A DNA stretch of 64,000 bases from Tolypothrix bouteillei VB521301 (lineage in GTDB: Bacteria; Cyanobacteriota; Cyanobacteriia; Cyanobacteriales; Nostocaceae): assembly GCF_000760695.4 (NCBI RefSeq), contig NZ_JHEG04000001.1, positions 306,314-370,313 of the forward strand, in the 5' to 3' direction. Position numbers and translations under genes: made by a program. Shown in pieces: positions 18,647 through 27,200 of this stretch. The number at the start of each line of letters is the position of its first letter. Within the stretch, counting starts at the first letter, position 1. The notes under the pieces are model-generated. The model was not told the origin of the DNA and did not search any database. It was given only the letters and a program-made list of their open reading frames with translations.

Positions 18647-18803
18647 TAATATATATGTTTGCGCTAATATAAGATTAATCATATATAAAGTATATCACTC
18701 TAAAAATGAACTAGTTGTTCGCACGGGCTGTTTGTCACGAACACCGAAGCTGAAATCAAGAGAGCATTTGCAGATTATCGTAACGGAAGGATGGGTACTA
18801 TTA

Positions 18804-19205
18804 ATGTCTGACAACCTTTTACAACCAACACTTCAACGTTTGTCCCTTCTGCGTGGCAAACTGCTCGACTTACACAAAATCTTGCTTGATGCAGAACGCA
18901 CGACTTACGAGCAAGTTCGCGGACGGGTGTCTAGAGGAGAACTGCTACAACTCCTAATTTCTAACGAGCAATTTGCTTGGTTGCGTAACATTTCTATGTT
19001 AGTAGTAGAAATCGATGAAGCCTTAAATGCAGATGAACCAATTACCTTGGAAGATGCTCAAAGTTTGCTGGATAGTGCTCGCCAGCTGCTGACACCTGCT
19101 GAGGATGGCAATACCTTTGAGAAAAAGTACTACGACTCTCTCCAAAGCGAACCTGATGTTGCACTAGCACATGCAGAGATAACACAAATTCTTGCTCAGA
19201 AATAA
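18804..19205 (+). CDS. Conserved hypothetical helical protein
   Basis: A 133-residue all-helical soluble protein (LQRLSLLRGKLLDLHKILLD, VSRGELLQLLISNEQFAWLR, AQSLLDSARQLLTPAED). It has no signal or membrane segment and no motif that assigns a function. The frame is open upstream to 18633, but that stretch runs through the PadR operator region and is not protein-like (NIYVCANIRLIIYKVY), so I take the ATG at 18804. It is divergent from the PadR gene and may be controlled by it. It is followed by a pair of perfect hairpins. Confidence 0.75.
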   Translation: MSDNLLQPTLQRLSLLRGKLLDLHKILLDAERTTYEQVRGRVSRGELLQLLISNEQFAWLRNISMLVVEIDEALNADEPITLEDAQSLLDSARQLLTPAEDGNTFEKKYYDSLQSEPDVALAHAEITQILAQK

Positions 19206-19210
19206 TGGGT

Positions 19211-19245
19211 TTAAGACCCTTAAATCAGAGATTTAAGGGTCTTAA
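19211..19245. terminator. Perfect 15-bp hairpin between convergent genes
   Basis: Positions 19211-19225 (TTAAGACCCTTAAAT) pair exactly with 19231-19245 around the loop CAGAG, beginning six bases after the upstream stop codon. It is symmetric, so it can act on either strand; A/T-rich arms flank a GGGTC core. Confidence 0.7.
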
Positions 19246-19273
19246 ATTAAAGGGGGATTCGCCCCCTTTAATT
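19245..19273. terminator. Second perfect hairpin (12 bp)
   Basis: AATTAAAGGGGG (19245-19256) pairs exactly with CCCCCTTTAATT (19262-19273) around ATTCG. It abuts the first hairpin. Together they form a tandem bidirectional terminator between the genes ending at 19205 and 19304. Confidence 0.7.
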
Positions 19274-19303
19274 ACCCACAATTCAAACTGTAAGGTATAT
19301 GGT

Positions 19304-19936
19304 TTACCAAGATAAGTTTGCTACAGCCTTTTGTCTCAAACCAAAACTATACCGGGTTGTTTGGATGTTCGTTATGGAGTGAAAAGGTCGCTCAAGGGAG
19401 TTGAAAAACCCTGGTGCTCTTAAGAAAATAACATGACCGGGCGTGCTGTCAATTTCCATTGAATTTTTACCAGAGCGATCTGCACACAAGCTAAATTCTC
19501 CAGCTCCTGCTATATTAAAAATGCAAACTAGGTTAATTGTGCTTAATCTGTCCCGATGCGGCGTGATACCCAACTCCCCTGGCTCGTACTTTTGCAGCAC
19601 CATTTTATGAAATTCTAAAGGGGTCGTGAAAGGATAGGGAACAACAGTGCTGAACTGTTCTACCAGGAGGGATTGAAATGCTTCTTTTAATTTCAAATAC
19701 AATGATGAAGATGGAAACGCATCAAATGAACTGTATTGCTGTCTAACAATGCGAGAACCCGTTCCCACAACCTCAGTTTTTTGCGTGTAAATGTAGCTTT
19801 GAGCTTCTTTGAAAAGAGCCAATCGGGTTGTTTCGTCGAGCATGGGTACAGACATCGCCCCGACTGTCGAGAGTTCCTTTATCAAGAGATGAATATCAAA
19901 GTGATTTAGATAGAAGAAGACAGCCTCCTTTTGCAA
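19304..19936 (-). CDS. 2-oxoglutarate/Fe(II) oxygenase-like protein
   Basis: A 210-residue soluble protein with what looks like the double-stranded beta-helix facial triad: ITPHRDRLSTINLVCIFNI supplies HxD (near residue 127), RPFHSITNI the distal His (near 185), and RYSFGLRQ the Arg that would bind 2-oxoglutarate. PGHVIFLRAPGF between them fits the usual strand order. The substrate is unknown; relatives hydroxylate proteins, lipids or small molecules. No neighbour shares an obvious pathway. The assignment is by motif and spacing, without database support. Confidence 0.65.
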   Translation of the reverse strand: MQKEAVFFYLNHFDIHLLIKELSTVGAMSVPMLDETTRLALFKEAQSYIYTQKTEVVGTGSRIVRQQYSSFDAFPSSSLYLKLKEAFQSLLVEQFSTVVPYPFTTPLEFHKMVLQKYEPGELGITPHRDRLSTINLVCIFNIAGAGEFSLCADRSGKNSMEIDSTPGHVIFLRAPGFFNSLERPFHSITNIQTTRYSFGLRQKAVANLSW

Positions 19937-20002
19937 GCTATTAGATAAATATTAGCTTACAAAAATTTGAACAGATGGGGTTTCAAGCTGTCAAAATCGG
20001 AT

Positions 20003-22330
20003 TTATTTTACAGAAAACCCGCGACGTGTAGGCTTAAGAGTCGCAAACTCTACTTGAAAAGTTACGCGATCGCTCATTCCACCACTGCTTGCTTCCAACA
20101 CCCACCGACCGGGACGCATATTCCAAAAGATAGAACCAGACGAATCAGTCGCTAGCTTTTCACCATTCAACCACCACTCTACGGGTGCTTTTGATGTCCC
20201 TGCTAATTTGAACTCCAGTTTTTGTTGTATTTCATCACCCGGACGGAGTAAGAACAAATCCCCCTCATGAGGAGAGACAATCTTAAGCTTGCTTGAACTC
20301 AATCCAGATTGCTCTTGCTTTGCCAACCAATTATCATACTCGTGGGATAATTGAAATTGGTTTTGACGCTGGTAATCTTGGATGTTTTCCGGATAAAAAT
20401 ACTCCTGTACCACTGAGGAACAATCTGGTGTTGGTTTTAACCCAGAAACAGCACAAATAGGCAGTTGTACCATACCCTTTGGAGGAGTAAAACCTACAGG
20501 CTCTCGTTTCTCGTGTAGGTGTAACATAATTCGGTTCCAGAGTGGTGCTGCGCCAGTCACGCCAGAAACCTGACGCATGGGATCGCCATCAAAATTGCCT
20601 ACCCACGTCGCTACAGTGTAGTCAGTCGTAAATCCAACCGTCCAAGTATCGCGAAAATTAGAGGAAGTACCAGTTTTAACAGCAGTCGGAAACGGTAAAT
20701 TCAGGACTGAATCTACACCAAATGCAGTCGCACGCGCATGGCGATCGCTCAACATATCAGTTATAAGTTGCCATGTTGTTGGATTTTTGATTGTAGATTT
20801 ATTTTGGTTCGAGGAATGAGAAACTTCAGTCAGTAACTGCATGGTTTCCCCTTTCCTTGCCATAGTAACGTAAGCACGGGCTAATTCCCACAAAGTCACT
20901 TCACCACTACCTAGAGTTAACCCCAACCCATAGTACTCTGGTGACTGGGTGAGGTGTTCAAAGCCCAATTGGTGAAGGCGATCGAGAAAAGTTGCCACAC
21001 CCACCTTTTCTAAAACCCGTATCGCTGGAATATTCAAAGAATTCGCCAAAGCAATACGCACCCGCACCGGTCCTAAAAAACTTTTGTTATAGTCTGTGGG
21101 GCTGTAAAGTTTTGCTCCGGGAATTGCGTAGTGAGCGGGTACATCTGCCAAGATTGTATTGGGACGGATGACACCTTTTTCCAAAGCCAACTCGTAGAGA
21201 AATGGTTTGAGGGTAGAACCAGGTTGGCGCAGTGCTTGTACTCCATCATTGCGCCCTAGCTTTGTTTCATTAAAGTAGTCAGGCGAACCGACATAAGCCA
21301 AAACTTCTCCGGTACGGTTGTCAATGACCAAAGCCGCTGCATGATGAACGTTGTTATTAGCAAGGGTAGCAATTACCTGCTGTACCTGCGCTTCCACAAA
21401 CTGCTGTAAAGGACGGTCTACAGTCGTTAGAATTGGGTTCGATTTCCACTCCGGCTTATCCTTGTGGGAAGGGGTTGGGCGGATCTGACGGGACAACCAA
21501 AACAAAAAGTGCGGTGCAGCAATAATTCCCCGTTGACGGGATTGAAACACAATGTCTTCCGCATATGCTCGTTTTGCTTGTGAGGGAGTGATATATCCGT
21601 CCTGTTCCATGCGATCGAGGACGTATTTCTGGCGCTGTTTCAGACGTGGATAATGCTGAAGTGGATCGAAGTAAGTGGGATTATTGGGAATAGCAGCAAG
21701 GAGACTTGCTTGAGCAAGATTGATGTCACTCGCTGGTATGGAAAAATAGGTACGAGCCGCTGCTTCTACACCATAAATATTCCCTCCCATTGGCAGACGA
21801 TTGATATATGCAGAAAGAATTTCGTCTTTACTCATTCCTGCTGTTAACCGCCAAGAAAGCCAGATTTCTTCAATTTTACCTGATAAAGTCCTAGGGACAG
21901 GATTGAGCATTCGTGCTAACTGCATGGTCACTGTAGAAGCACCGGAAACAATCTTTCTAGTGGATATGGCATCTTTCAGTGCGCGGGCTACAGCTTTTAA
22001 ATCCAACGCTCCATGATGATAAAAGTCTCCATCTTCTGCTGCTAAAATAGCTTGGATAAAAAGAGAAGAAACTTGATTCAATGGCACTACAGATGTATGC
22101 TCGCGATCGCGGGTCAGCAATGTTCCTAAAGGTAGCCCATTGCGGTCAACAAATTCAAGTGCTAGATGTTGTTGAGCAATATCTGTAGGGCGAATGGGTA
22201 CAAAATATGGCAGTACGCGTACTGTCAAGCATATCAACAGCAACGCTAGGATAACTTTGCAAGTTCTGCGGTTCAACAAATACCACAGTTTCTTTTTAAA
22301 ATAGATAAGCGATCGCGAATCCAGTTTCAT
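20003..22330 (-). CDS. pbpC: Penicillin-binding protein 1C
   Basis: A 775-residue bifunctional peptidoglycan enzyme anchored by one N-terminal membrane helix (CKVILALLLICLTVRVLPYF). Family 51 transglycosylase: ILAAEDGDFYHHGALDLKAV with the catalytic Glu near 96, and STVTMQLARMLNP. Transpeptidase: RQPGSTLKPF with nucleophilic Ser (SxxK, near 372), a SLN box, and VKTGTSSNFRDTW (KTG box). The C-terminal roughly 90 residues (LKIVSPHEGDLFLLRPGDEI onward) form the BiPBP_C domain specific to PBP1C. The length and all motifs are normal. In many Gram-negative bacteria pbpC is linked to the alpha-2-macroglobulin gene yfhM. Here that partner lies 1.9 kb away on the other strand. Confidence 0.96.
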   Translation of the reverse strand: MKLDSRSLIYFKKKLWYLLNRRTCKVILALLLICLTVRVLPYFVPIRPTDIAQQHLALEFVDRNGLPLGTLLTRDREHTSVVPLNQVSSLFIQAILAAEDGDFYHHGALDLKAVARALKDAISTRKIVSGASTVTMQLARMLNPVPRTLSGKIEEIWLSWRLTAGMSKDEILSAYINRLPMGGNIYGVEAAARTYFSIPASDINLAQASLLAAIPNNPTYFDPLQHYPRLKQRQKYVLDRMEQDGYITPSQAKRAYAEDIVFQSRQRGIIAAPHFLFWLSRQIRPTPSHKDKPEWKSNPILTTVDRPLQQFVEAQVQQVIATLANNNVHHAAALVIDNRTGEVLAYVGSPDYFNETKLGRNDGVQALRQPGSTLKPFLYELALEKGVIRPNTILADVPAHYAIPGAKLYSPTDYNKSFLGPVRVRIALANSLNIPAIRVLEKVGVATFLDRLHQLGFEHLTQSPEYYGLGLTLGSGEVTLWELARAYVTMARKGETMQLLTEVSHSSNQNKSTIKNPTTWQLITDMLSDRHARATAFGVDSVLNLPFPTAVKTGTSSNFRDTWTVGFTTDYTVATWVGNFDGDPMRQVSGVTGAAPLWNRIMLHLHEKREPVGFTPPKGMVQLPICAVSGLKPTPDCSSVVQEYFYPENIQDYQRQNQFQLSHEYDNWLAKQEQSGLSSSKLKIVSPHEGDLFLLRPGDEIQQKLEFKLAGTSKAPVEWWLNGEKLATDSSGSIFWNMRPGRWVLEASSGGMSDRVTFQVEFATLKPTRRGFSVK

Positions 22331-22512
22331 CTGTATATTCCTTGCAAAGACCTATCTCAAGTTTTGCGTTGCATTGACAAATACATCAGGAAAGAGATTC
22401 CTCAATTATAGTCACGCTCAAAAGTCCTTTGTAGCTGAACTTTAATTGCGCCAACAGACTGAGTACTGATGTGTTAAGGTCGTGAATATTGGGCAACAAA
22501 AGAGGAAATGCA

Positions 22513-23016
22513 GTGAGCTACTACGACTTTCTCAAAAATAGCTGCATGGGGATCGCGATCGCGAGTTTGTCTCTACTCAGCAGTGGGCTGACTCCATCTG
22601 TTTATGCACAAACTACTCCTACTTCCACCGTACAAAGTAACCCTAAAAGCTCAGTGGACTTTCTCTACCGAGGACGCGAAAGATTTCAGCGTAAAGACTA
22701 TAAGGGAGCGGTAGAGGACTTCGATCGGGCAATCATCCTCAATCCTAATGATGCTAACGCCTATTATTATAGAGGTCTTCTTCTACACGAGCTAGGAGAC
22801 AATTTGGGTGCAGTCTTAAACTTCGATCGCGCATTGCAACTCAATCCCCGCTCTGCTGACGCTTACTTTCGCAGAGCCGGTGCTCGTTATAGTATTGGCG
22901 ATCGACCCGGAACAATTCAGGACTTACAACTAGCAGCTAAGTTCTTTCAATCGCAAGGAAACGCAAAGGGCTATCAACAAGCACAAAATCTCATTAAACG
23001 GCTTAGCACCTGGTAA
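22513..23016 (+). CDS. Exported TPR protein
   Basis: A protein of about 168 residues with a signal peptide (SCMGIAIASLSLLSSGLTPS, cleavage near VYA-QTT). It has at least two and probably three tetratricopeptide repeats: SVDFLYRGRERFQRKDYKGA, ANAYYYRGLLLHELGDNLGA and ADAYFRRAGARYSIGDRPGT, each followed by an AxxDFDRAIxLNP-type helix. TPR repeats mediate protein contacts, here in the periplasm. The frame opens at a TTG (22489), but the GTG at 22513 has a perfect AGAGGA six bases upstream and starts the signal peptide. It is divergent from pbpC. Confidence 0.85.
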   Translation: MSYYDFLKNSCMGIAIASLSLLSSGLTPSVYAQTTPTSTVQSNPKSSVDFLYRGRERFQRKDYKGAVEDFDRAIILNPNDANAYYYRGLLLHELGDNLGAVLNFDRALQLNPRSADAYFRRAGARYSIGDRPGTIQDLQLAAKFFQSQGNAKGYQQAQNLIKRLSTW

Positions 23017-23041
23017 ATTGATTTGCCATACTCAAGATTTT

Positions 23042-23076
23042 TTGAACCACAGAGGCGCAGAGTACGCAGAGGAAAA
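23042..23076. repeat. Dispersed GCAGAGG-type repeat copy
   Basis: GAACCACAGAGGCGCAGAG followed by TACGCAGAGGAA is a copy of a repeat found many times in filamentous cyanobacterial genomes. Further copies in opposite orientations lie at about 23963-23995 and 24008-24035. Confidence 0.7.
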
Positions 23077-23173
23077 ATAAGATAATGCTTCACTATCAAA
23101 AAATCTGACGCTCCGTACAACGATTGCGATCGCACTCTGTTTGCAGAGAAAGCTACAATCTCCTAGATTTGCC

Positions 23174-23737
23174 TTAAAGTTTCGGCATCAGTAATTGCTG
23201 AGCAGTCAGGTTAATTTGGGGAAAAGTTTGCGATACGATTCTTTGATTGCCACTAAATACTGTTTGCTTATAAACTGAACCTGCTAGCAAACAGACTGTT
23301 ACTTTATCTTCTAACGGATCGACAATCCAATATTCATTAACACCAAAGGCAGCGTACTCTAATGTTTTGATACTATAGTCACGGTCAACAGATTCGGGCG
23401 ATACGACTTCAACAATGAGTGGTGGTGCAGTTTTAAGAATCGCCAATTTCTTTTCAATAGACATAGCTTGTTGTTGAGTCATAACCAATATATCAGGACG
23501 CCTAATTTGTGTGCCTATCATAACTTCGACACCATTGGAACGCGGTTCTAATGTAAGTCCCAGTCGTTGTTTTTCTAAAATAAACTGAAATAATACGAAC
23601 GTGATAATTGCTTCATGATTACCAGTCCCTGGAGGCATTTCGACCAATACCCCCGAATCAAGTTCGTAACGCTTGTCTGTGCCATCATTGTAGGTTATAT
23701 ACTCCTCTACTGTCATTTTTAAGGGTGTTTGGGACAT
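23174..23737 (-). CDS. Uma2-family restriction-like nuclease (DUF820)
   Basis: A 187-residue member of a family greatly expanded in cyanobacteria. It has the PD-(D/E)XK core: RYELDSGVLVEMPPGTGNHE at the start, RRPDILVMTQ with the catalytic Asp, APPLIVEVVSPESVDRDYS with the ExV residues, and KTLEYAAFGVNEYWIVDP. Members are predicted endonucleases thought to spread as solitary mobile-like genes; their biological role is unresolved. Length and catalytic residues are normal. The ATG at 23737 is preceded by GGAGG about nine bases upstream. Confidence 0.92.
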   Translation of the reverse strand: MSQTPLKMTVEEYITYNDGTDKRYELDSGVLVEMPPGTGNHEAIITFVLFQFILEKQRLGLTLEPRSNGVEVMIGTQIRRPDILVMTQQQAMSIEKKLAILKTAPPLIVEVVSPESVDRDYSIKTLEYAAFGVNEYWIVDPLEDKVTVCLLAGSVYKQTVFSGNQRIVSQTFPQINLTAQQLLMPKL

Positions 23738-24201
23738 AATTGCCTCCTAATATATAGTTAGTGGGGGCGTTCAAGAGCAGATGTCCTTATGATAATTAAA
23801 CCACCGAGTTGGTGTGAGATCGCTTAAAATGTTGCGCGTAGATCCGGAAGAAAGTATTGATAATAATTACTGTAAAAGTTTTGCCGTCCATGAATTGATT
23901 AAGAATTGTATTGATTTTCTGGAAACAGTGGCGAGAATTAGCTATCTATAGGAATCCTCTTTTTTCTCTGCGTTCTCAGCGCTTCTGCGGTTCAAAAGTA
24001 ATTTATTGAACGCAGAGGACGCAGAGTACGTGGAGGTAAGGAGAGAGAGCGCTATTAATTTCCTGAAGTTTTTATCTACTTTGACAGGGCGCTTCTGTGT
24101 CCATCTTACAAAAATCGATAATTTTAGAGCGGAAAGGGCGTAGCGAGTTATTGATGCTTCTCCCACTAACAACTAACAACTAACCACTAACCCACCCCTG
24201 T
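23738..24201. other. Repeat-rich gap before the macroglobulin gene
   Basis: About 460 bases with no credible gene. It carries two opposed copies of the GCAGAGG-type repeat (about 23963-24035). At 24166-24193 there is a run of CTAACAA/CTAACCA heptamers ending a few bases before the downstream ATG. A minus-strand frame at 23942-24172 is translated repeat. Confidence 0.6.
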
Positions 24202-27200
24202 ATGTTCCCAAGAATTTTGCTGCGCTTCCTGCTTGTCCTGACACTTATGCTGGGGATAGCAGGATGTGGTTTTGTCAGCATCGCCCCAAGAAAAGAGCAG
24301 CTTCCCACAGTTTCTGTACTCAACCCACCACAGTTACCGGACTGGATAGAACAGATAAGCCCGTTATCTGATAGCGAACCTCTTAACCAAATTCGCATCC
24401 GGTTTAAAGAGGCTTTAATTCCTGTTGAGAGTCTTGATAGCGCAGAACAACAGGGGTTATTGAAAAAGTTTGAAATTGTGCCATCTATCCCAGGTCATTT
24501 TCGATTTTTGACACCACGGATGGTGGGATTTCAAGTAGAGGAAGCACTTCCAAAAGCAACGCGATTTCAAGTGACGCTCAAAGCAGGTTTAGCAGATTTA
24601 AAAAATCACCGACTCAATCAAGATTTGGCTTGGACTTTCAATACCGAACTCATCAAACTCACAGATCTTCCTGGAAAAAATCCCATTGAAAAGGATGAAA
24701 TCGAGCCAATTGATTTACAGCAAAAGCTACAATTCACTTCTAATACGGAATTAAATTTAGCTTCTGTACGAAAGCATTTGCAACTTCTTGTAGAAAACAA
24801 AACTCAGAATGTACCTTTTAAAGTAGAATTGGCAAAAGAAGAAAAAACTTCAGAAACTCAAGATCCTTTAGAAAAATTTGACCCTTCATCTCGTCAATGG
24901 ATTTACAATCTCATTCCTCAAGAAAGTTTGCAAAAAGCAACTCATTATCGTCTGGAGTTTTCTCCAGGTTTACTTCCTGCTTATGGTAATTTACCGAGCG
25001 AACAAACCTTTGCGAGTAAACTGTCAACTTATTCTCCCTTGGAATTTAGGGGACTTCAGTTTTACGGTCAACCCGATGCAAGTGGAACGTATGGTAGATT
25101 TGTTCAAGGTGCTCCCCAACTTGTCTTTAATAATGAATTAGCAGCTAGTTCAGTTATTGAAAATATTAAAATTAATCCCGCACCCCAAGCAATTTCTCGA
25201 ATTATTCAAGCCAACGATAGAGAAAAAGTTATTAATATCAATCCTTATGCTTTCTCACCTTCAACAAGCTATACAATAACTATTGGTGCTAATATTAAAG
25301 ATAAATTTGGTCAAACTCTGGGTAAGCCCATAACAGTTAAATATGAAACGGGAGATTTAGCTGGGGATTTATGGGTTCCTGAAGGTTTGAATATTTTTCC
25401 TGATGGAAAAAACTTACAACTTAATATTTCTACAGTGAATCTGCCAGATTCCAGTTATAAAGCAGCTTATCAAGTTGTTCAACCAACAGATTTGGTTTAT
25501 TTTAATTCGGCTTATCCTAAAAGCGAAGGAAACAATCTATTACCTCAAATTTCAGACTGGAAAAGGTTTAAGGTATCGGGGAAAAAAAATCAGTCATTGG
25601 AATTGAGCGTTCCCATACGAGAAAAACTTGGTGCTGCTACGGGAATGTTAGCTTATGGGGTGCAAGCACGCACAAATACATATAAAGAAAATGGGAAGGA
25701 ACTTTGGCGAGAACCTGCGACTTACGGTATGGTTCAAATGACAAATTTGGGCGTCTTTACACAGTGGTTTCCAGAGTCTGGCTTAATTCGAGTCCACCAT
25801 CTTTCTGATGGCTCGCCCGCAAAAGCAGCTGCGATCGCAATCTATCAATCCAAATTAGAGGCAAAATCCCGTCCTCAACCCGTACCTTGCGCGTCTGGAA
25901 AAACTGATGAAAATGGGACTTTAAGGCTCGCACGTGACGATTTAAGAGAATGCTTTGCTGGTTCTCAAAGTTCTACCAAAGAACCGCTGTTGCTGGTTAT
26001 TGCACGGGAAGATCGAGATTGGGCATTTGCCCGTACTGAAGAATACAGCGGTGCTTATGGCTACGGAATTGATGCGAGTTGGGAAGATAGCAAATTTGTA
26101 TCCCGTGGAGTTATCTTCTCCGACAGACAGTTATATCAGCCGGGAGAAAAGGCTTGGTTGACTGGTTTTGCTGACTACTTACAAAATGGCGAAATCAAAC
26201 AGGATAAAAATGCTATTTACCAGTTAACTCTTATAGATCCAGATGGGCAAAAAATAGATTTAGGGACTAAAAACACGAATGAATTTGGAACGTTTTCTCT
26301 AGAACTACCTATCAAAAAAAATCAACGTTTGGGCTACTATACAATCCAAGCAAAGGGAAAGAACGGGCAAGAAATTTCTGGAGAGTTGCGCGTTGCTGAG
26401 TTTAATCCACCTAATTTCAAAGTAGAACTGAATTTAGATAAAGAATTTGCTTTTCTTGATGACAAAGTAGAAGTTCAATCTACAAGTCAATATTTATTTG
26501 GTTCTCCTGTAGAAGGGGGACAAGCTAAATATTTTGTGACTCGCCAGCAGACAAATTTTGTTCCTAAAGGATGGGAGGAATTTACTTTTGGCAAACAGTG
26601 GTTTTGGCCAGAAGAACCCCCTTCTGTACCTAGCGATGTTTTGCAAGCAAATGCATCACTTGATGCTAACGGGAAAAGCAATCAAACGGTGGTGGCAAAA
26701 GATTTGCCCTATCCCATGATTTACCGCGTGGATGTACAAGTTGCAGATGTTTCCAATTTATCTGTGGCAAATTCCAAAACATTTACAGCATTACCCAGCG
26801 ATCGCCAGATCGGGTTAAAAAGCAATTTTGTTGGTGAAGCTAGCAAAGATTTTCCTTTTGAGGTTATTGTGACAGACCATACGGGAAAACCGCAAGAAGG
26901 TCAACGGGTATTGTTGGAACTTCAACAAATGAAGTACAGCAACGTGACTCAATTAGTAGAAGGGAGTGCAACGGGAAAAACCCAAGTTGAATATAAGACA
27001 GTCGAGAAAGCAGAAATTACATCTGCAAACAAGCCCCAATCCGTAACGCTAAAACCCAATGAATCCGGTTCTTATCGCATCAGAGCGAATTTTAGCGATG
27101 CGAGAAATGATACCAGCGCAACAGATATCCAAATTTGGGTGACAGGAGAAAATCCGGTATTTTGGGGTAACAAAGAAAAAGACCGTTTGGAAATTCAACT

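Noticed and set aside
18633..18803. N-terminal extension of the gene at 18804
   Set aside because: It would translate the PadR operator and promoter region into an unusual hydrophobic/basic peptide; the internal ATG begins protein-like sequence.
23942..24172. Minus-strand frame with RRSAENAEKKED ending
   Set aside because: It is the translation of the dispersed GCAGAGG-type repeat, a known source of false ORFs in these genomes.
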